From positions 43,154,745 to 43,218,744 of the forward strand of contig NW_024609837.1 of assembly GCF_016920785.2 (NCBI RefSeq): DNA of 64,000 nt, given 5' to 3'. The notes beneath the pieces are model-generated. The model was not told where the DNA came from. It saw only the letters and a program-made list of their open reading frames with translations, and ran no database searches. A program made the translations under genes and the position numbers. This stretch comes from Ixodes scapularis (taxonomy: Eukaryota; Arthropoda; Arachnida; Ixodida; Ixodidae). Of the stretch, positions 62,690 to 64,000 are shown in pieces (within the stretch, counting starts at the first letter, position 1; each line of letters begins with the position of its first letter).

Positions 62690-64000
62690 GGCCCCAAAAT
62701 TTGTTTATGTTGTAAAATTTTTAATTTAAGATTGAATATATGCTATTTACAAGCCGACATATCTAAAACTCCCCTAGATTAGGATAGCTGCAACAAATTT
62801 GTCGTTAACCACAGTTCATAACATACATAACCATGTTAAAATTAACTGAGCTTAGAAGTGAGTAAATGGAAGGTTGTGCAAGAACTTTCACAAGTAAAGC
62901 TAAATTTTCGTTTTAGCACAATGTATGGTAGTAAAGACTTGGAGAAACTATTCAATATTCGATTTGAAAATGTTTGGCCAAAATCGCTACTATTCGCTTC
63001 GAATCTGCTTAAAATTAACTATTCGCACATGACACAACTTTGATGATAAAGATATCACAGCCGATTGCCTATAAGACTTTGGAGATAAAGTCGCTGCCTA
63101 TAGACCGTTTTACTGAAAGAAGGCGAGAGAGAAAAGGGGAAAGGGCTACCGGCGCTTTCCCCCTTTCTGATTGTGTAGAAAGAGTGAAAGTCCCGGATGA
63201 GCGACTTGGCCGCGGTGTTGGGTGTCTGCTGTGCCCCAACTTCGTTCGCGCTTTCTTTTCTGTTTTGAACTTGCAAACTTAGTTAGAGTAATGGGCTTAG
63301 ATGGCAACAGTTCCCCGGTCATCGGGACACCATTGCTTGGTCATAGGGTGCACGAATAACGACAGAAAGCGTCGAATACTGTCCGAGGACCTATGTAGCT
63401 TGCAATGAATCCGGCAAGGCGAGAGTGGCTGCAATGTCTTTAAGCTCCATCGCTTTCCACATGACCCCGGTCTTGGCAGCAGTGGGTTGCGCTAGTAAAC
63501 CGAAAAGACATTTCCTCAACACCATCTTCTCGACTGTGCTCGGAATAGCTTGTGAATGGAGCGCGCACCGAACGCTCTACCGCCGATGAACATGGGGTGC
63601 GCTCGCAAGGTGCGTGCCAGTATTCTCGTGATAATTGCTGTTTCAGCTTGTAAAATTTTGTAACTGAATTTATCTTAATATTGATAATTTGCAGTGGTGA
63701 CTGACTCGATTTCATCATTTACAACACTTAGTTGAAGGCTTATTTCCGCCGCCGGATGAGGCTAGAAATTGTTGAAAAGGTAGTTCTATCGGTTTTCCTG
63801 AATAGCGATCTTCTGTGCGATACCAGAGAGCCGGCAAAAGCGCTGCTCGGAGTGCCGCTGGTGGTTTGTTTGGGTTGTTTCCGGTGATTGGGCGCTTTGA
63901 AGCGCTGGATAGTCGCTCCAGGGTACGACTCGTGTGTTGCGATCTGCGTCTTCGAGCCCAGTGTGTACGTTTCTTTGTTTTTTTGTTTTTTTTTCTTTAT
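62690..64000. other. Region upstream of TSP1-repeat exons
   Basis: Apart from the THAP-like relic (63301-63495), I see no exon, including none of the upstream exons expected for the TSP1-repeat gene on the minus strand. AT-rich to 63100, then moderately GC-rich. Confidence 0.35.
63301..63495 (+). pseudogene. Decayed THAP-like zinc-finger fragment
   Basis: Two frames give THAP-like pieces: GHHCLVIGCTNNDRKRR (from ATG 63301, stop TGA at 63406-63408), then, shifted, ESGCNVFKLHRFPHDPGLG. THAP domains open C..xGC.N....... and contain a FHRFP.DP motif about 20-30 residues later. The stop and frame change make it non-functional. It could derive from a P-element-type transposase or a host THAP gene. 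It lies upstream of the TSP1-gene exons. Confidence 0.4.

Overview
This window looks like nuclear DNA from a large, repeat-rich arthropod genome, most likely a hard tick or a related arachnid. The host genes are short exons with GT/AG splice sites and very long introns. The introns are full of TTAA-flanked and TA-flanked inverted-repeat elements, Penelope-like (GIY-YIG) fragments, a Tigger/pogo relic and tRNA-derived SINEs. The organism is an inference; the exon structure is read directly from the sequence. I saw no operons, bacterial genes, CRISPR arrays or complete viral genes.

Main gene, minus strand, about 1.04 to 52.65 kb: a CREB-regulated transcription coactivator (CRTC/TORC). I could place twelve coding exons, most of which have no obvious long open frame. 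In transcript order they are 52650-52540, 40997-40923, 35432-35172, 32644-32580, 29303-29206, 25748-25633, 24142-24105, 22555-22314, 17110-16926, 7236-7009, 3695-3414 and 1277-1037. Every junction is phase-compatible (0,0,0,2,1,0,2,1,0,0,0, then 1 at the end), giving 647 codons. They carry the N-terminal CREB-binding segment, the SLPNVNQ block, the RTNSDSALHQS kinase/14-3-3 site, the RPKSCEVPGIN block, the SLPDLT...PLDP nuclear-export region, a Ser/Pro/Gln-rich middle with an 18-glutamine tract, and the C-terminal IPDIILT calcineurin-docking-like motif. The last exon or exons, with the transactivation domain, lie left of position 1.

Second gene, minus strand, 58.9 to 61.1 kb: three exons (61102-60764, 59647-59468, 59111-58935) of a secreted thrombospondin type-1 repeat protein of the ADAMTS/ADAMTS-like/papilin kind. 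The downstream exon ends in a stop codon. The upstream exons, with signal peptide and any protease domain, lie beyond 64 kb. Its 3' end is about 6.3 kb upstream of the CRTC start codon on the same strand.

Everything else is intron or intergenic DNA made largely of repeats. The most notable are: an 888-bp near-perfect palindrome of two head-to-head Penelope-like 3' ends (10.26-11.14 kb); a 1.4-kb hAT-like element that begins about 20-25 bp from a CRTC 5' splice site (20.88-22.29 kb); a decayed Tigger transposase (4.7-6.6 kb) with related non-autonomous elements; paired TTAA elements sharing one TTAA (39.0-40.5 kb); minisatellites of GTCACGTGAC units with CRE (TGACGTCA) and E-box (CACGTG) words; and a 45-bp minisatellite open on both strands. 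No wholly new system is demonstrated. The best leads are the palindrome, the splice-site-adjacent hAT, the CRE/E-box arrays inside a CREB-coactivator gene, and a small promoter-ORF-poly(A) unit at 62.3 kb.
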